From Aureobasidium sp. EXF-3400 (lineage: Eukaryota; Ascomycota; Dothideomycetes; Dothideales; Saccotheciaceae): a stretch of DNA of 64,000 bases. The position numbers and the translations under genes were made by a program. The notes beneath the pieces are model-generated. The model made no database searches. It saw only the letters and a program-made list of their open reading frames with translations, and had not been told where the DNA came from. The stretch is taken from NCBI GenBank assembly GCA_024195585.1, contig SWBL01000062.1:62001-126000 (forward strand). The letters run 5' to 3'. The number at the start of each line of letters is the position of its first letter. Position 1 is the stretch's first letter. Shown piece after piece: positions 61,961 to 64,000 of the stretch.

Positions 61961-63628
61961 ATGGTCAAGCGTCGGGCATCGGACGCGCTCGAGGACCATG
62001 AGCGCAAAGCCAAGAGACAAGACGCAAATAATCCCGATCGCTTGTCGAGGCTCAGTCACGAATTAACGCTCAGAGTGCTTTCGTTTCTGCCCGTGCCCGA
62101 CCTCATCATCTGCCAGAGCGTGTCGCGACATTTTCACCGACTTGCCGGCGATTCACAGTTATGGAAGGCCCTCTACTACAACCGATTCGTCCGTCCGAGA
62201 GCGTCGCGCATACCTGGAATCAACGAATCTGGAGTCCCTGCTGAAAGCTTGTGGTATTCGAGCAAGCTCTCCAAATGGCTAGACGACGACAATCTGGTTC
62301 GAAGAGGAAAAGAGACAAACTGGAAGAGGCAATACAAGACACGCCATAATTGGTCCAAGGGCACATGCGGAGTCAGTGAAGTTCCTGTCTCACCTGAACC
62401 ATCAGTCCCACCGACACTGCTTCAGATGCATCATGGCATTATCCTCATGGCCGACAACCTCCATGGTTTGCGCGCATGGTCATCTCAATCAGGCCGAGAC
62501 ATGCTAGCCACCATCAAGTTCCCCGACTCTACCAGCCCACCTTCGGCTCTGGCAGTAGATTCTGCTCCTTCACCCTCTTCAACTGTTGCCATCGCTGTGG
62601 GCTTTCAAGACGGCTCCTTCACCGTATATCATCTTAATGTCCAACAGCGCCGATTCATTTCTCGCTACTCTCACGAACCCTCTTCCAATGGCATGATCTC
62701 GGCCACTGCTTTGTCCTTCCCCTATCTTGCCACCATGACTGCAGGACAACTTCTATCTTTCTACAAATTCATACCTGACAAGCATGAAGCATCAGAAGAC
62801 ACAGCCTTGAATCCTCCACTTCTGTTGCAGTCATTACACTCACGTACTGTCTGGCCCCCTCTTACTCTATCCATTCGACCACAGCCAGACAACGTCCTTG
62901 TGTCAATCGCCTACTCATTACCTACATATCTCAGCGGCTGGACCGTTGGCATCCAGGAGATGCGCCTGACCTCAGAGGGAACTCTCATAGAATCACGTCT
63001 TACCTCGGCAATCGACCAAAGCTATCGTCCTCTTACCTTCAACTCTTCCAATCCACCTGCAACAGCTCCACAAACAATACCTCCATTTGGCCATTTCAAC
63101 ACCTCCGAAGCCAACCAAATACACTCTAAACCAACCTCTCTATCCTACTCGCACCCTTATTTACTAGTCTCTCATCCCGACAACACGTTGACTCTCTACC
63201 TCGTCTCCTCAACCACCGACTCGCTCAAAATCAGCCCAGGCAACAGACTATGGGGCCATACTTCTTCAGTATCAGGAGCCCATGTCGGTGGCCGCGGCAA
63301 AGCAGTCTCAGTCAGCACCCGCGGCGACGAATTGCGTGTCTGGGAACTCGAAGGCGGGTTTGCTTCCGCATCTGCTCGACGGCGTCTAGCTGCTGGTGAA
63401 TTGAGTGTGCAATTGCGACCCGAGAAGCCATCGTCTCCATCTATTGACGAACAATCCACTTCAACAATAAAAGCAAGCAGTGTAGGACTGAGTCTTGCAC
63501 TCAAGGATAGAGACATCGATGAAACCAGTATGACACGAGGGTTTATCGGTTTCGACGATGAAAAAGTAGTTGTGCTTAGGGAAAGGCATTGTGGCAACCA
63601 AGCTTTGGTCATTTATGATTTTACATAG
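61961..63628 (+). CDS. F-box protein with beta-propeller repeats
   Basis: A 555-residue product starting at ATG 61961 (MVKRRASDALEDHERK); an in-frame ATG at 61775 would add 62 residues with no recognisable content. The F-box lies at about residues 25-70 (DRLSRLSHELTLRVLSFLPV, CQSVSRHFHRLAGDSQLWKAL). The rest has spaced, weak WD-like blades (IAVGFQDGSFTVYHL, VSVSTRGDELRVWEL and VVVLRERHCGNQALVIYDF). Such proteins are usually substrate receptors of SCF ubiquitin ligases. No specific orthologue is recognised. It is divergent from SAE2. Confidence 0.85.
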   Translation: MVKRRASDALEDHERKAKRQDANNPDRLSRLSHELTLRVLSFLPVPDLIICQSVSRHFHRLAGDSQLWKALYYNRFVRPRASRIPGINESGVPAESLWYSSKLSKWLDDDNLVRRGKETNWKRQYKTRHNWSKGTCGVSEVPVSPEPSVPPTLLQMHHGIILMADNLHGLRAWSSQSGRDMLATIKFPDSTSPPSALAVDSAPSPSSTVAIAVGFQDGSFTVYHLNVQQRRFISRYSHEPSSNGMISATALSFPYLATMTAGQLLSFYKFIPDKHEASEDTALNPPLLLQSLHSRTVWPPLTLSIRPQPDNVLVSIAYSLPTYLSGWTVGIQEMRLTSEGTLIESRLTSAIDQSYRPLTFNSSNPPATAPQTIPPFGHFNTSEANQIHSKPTSLSYSHPYLLVSHPDNTLTLYLVSSTTDSLKISPGNRLWGHTSSVSGAHVGGRGKAVSVSTRGDELRVWELEGGFASASARRRLAAGELSVQLRPEKPSSPSIDEQSTSTIKASSVGLSLALKDRDIDETSMTRGFIGFDDEKVVVLRERHCGNQALVIYDFT

Positions 63629-63906
63629 AGGGATACTGTAGATGGTGCTTTTTTTGTTATGATCTTGATGACTTGAAATGAATTTCTTTTCTCTACTCAT
63701 GTCTTTGGTGCTATCGTTTTTTTGGGTCTGTGTGTGTGAATCTCGTCAGTGGTAACTCAGATTGGTGAAAAGTATTCCCTAGGCAAGCAAGTGAACGAAC
63801 GCAGAACATGTTCCTTTGACAACCCTGTCACTTCATCTCCTCACAAATTCATCACCATGATTCCAGACTATACATATTCAAAGGCTCTCACTGCTTCCAA
63901 TATCAA
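63629..63906. other. intergenic, F-box 3' region
   Basis: A 278-bp stretch between the F-box stop and the tRNA-like gene. Nothing distinctive seen. Confidence 0.5.
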
Positions 63907-64000
63907 GGCACGGTAGTCTAGCGGTAAAGACGCTCCACGAATATCAGTCCGCGCTTGATGTTCCCATGGCGCATCAGAGCCCGGACTGTGATGGAGAGAC
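63907..64000 (+). tRNA. tRNA-like gene with hairpin intron, cut by the window end
   Basis: An acceptor-like GGCACGG (63907-63913) is followed by TA and a D arm GTCT-AGCGGTAA-AGAC that pairs perfectly. CTCCA (63933-63937) can pair with TGGAG (63992-63996) as the anticodon stem. Between them CAGTCCG and CGGACTG form an extra stem enclosing a second TTGATG/CATCAG pair, which fits an intron in the anticodon loop. The T arm lies outside the window. The expected U33 is not seen in the simplest reading, so a relic is possible and I do not name the amino acid. Confidence 0.4.

Noticed and set aside
1..64000. CRISPR arrays, operons, prophages and bacterial-type origins
   Set aside because: Introns, gene families and layout are those of a fungal nuclear chromosome; no direct-repeat/spacer array is present.

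Overview
The window is nuclear DNA of a filamentous ascomycete (Pezizomycotina). The evidence is short introns of about 50-85 bases with GT..AG borders and CTAAC/CTGAC-like branch points, roughly even base composition, closely packed genes on both strands, and fungal families such as AA9 LPMO, Arylsulfotran_2, Pho80/PREG cyclin, PDX1 and Sae2/Ctp1. The style of the genes suggests a dothideomycete (Aureobasidium-like), but that placement is an inference from the sequence alone.

Layout. 0-4.5 kb: a 5'-truncated RRP36 and two divergent BTB/POZ proteins. 4.9-9.6 kb: a secreted, probably GPI-anchored arylsulfotransferase-like protein and a five-exon APC permease with GATA sites upstream. 10.6-19.6 kb: Pho85-type CDK, a DCAF6/8-like WD40 protein, DPM2 (start codon alone in a 3-nt coding exon) and the splicing factor CWC22. 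21-28.6 kb: an AA9 LPMO, a WW-domain protein with a glycine-rich hydrophobic segment, a DHA2-type MFS transporter and a tandem GFA (CENP-V-like) protein. 29-34 kb: a divergent lamA/lamB-type pair (urea-carboxylase-like biotin enzyme plus LamB/YcsF protein). 34-38.5 kb: GID/CTLH subunit Vid28/Gid5 (ARMC8) and a Pho80/PREG cyclin. 39-47 kb: a mitochondrial CDF metal transporter, a Myb/SANT protein, pyruvate dehydrogenase protein X and a RecJ-like DHH phosphoesterase. 48.9-50.4 kb: a three-finger C2H2 factor. 50.4-53.2 kb: a gene-poor stretch with a 141-bp MITE-like element, a decayed tRNA-like sequence and a strong hairpin. 53-63.6 kb: a PH-domain protein, kinetochore NNF1, an unknown two-TM mitochondrial protein, an aldo-keto reductase, SAE2/CtIP and an F-box/beta-propeller protein. 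A tRNA-like sequence runs off the right end.

Most genes are housekeeping genes with no operon logic. Some groupings do suggest shared biology. The lamA-lamB pair shares a 321-bp promoter with a GATA site, and the APC permease 23 kb away also has GATA sites, so both may serve nitrogen scavenging from lactams, GABA or amino acids. The Pho85 kinase and Pho80 cyclin, known partners in phosphate signalling, lie 26 kb apart. NNF1, SAE2 and the DHH nuclease-like protein concern chromosome maintenance. Introns were placed by eye from frame, splice signals and family conservation; no transcript data were available.
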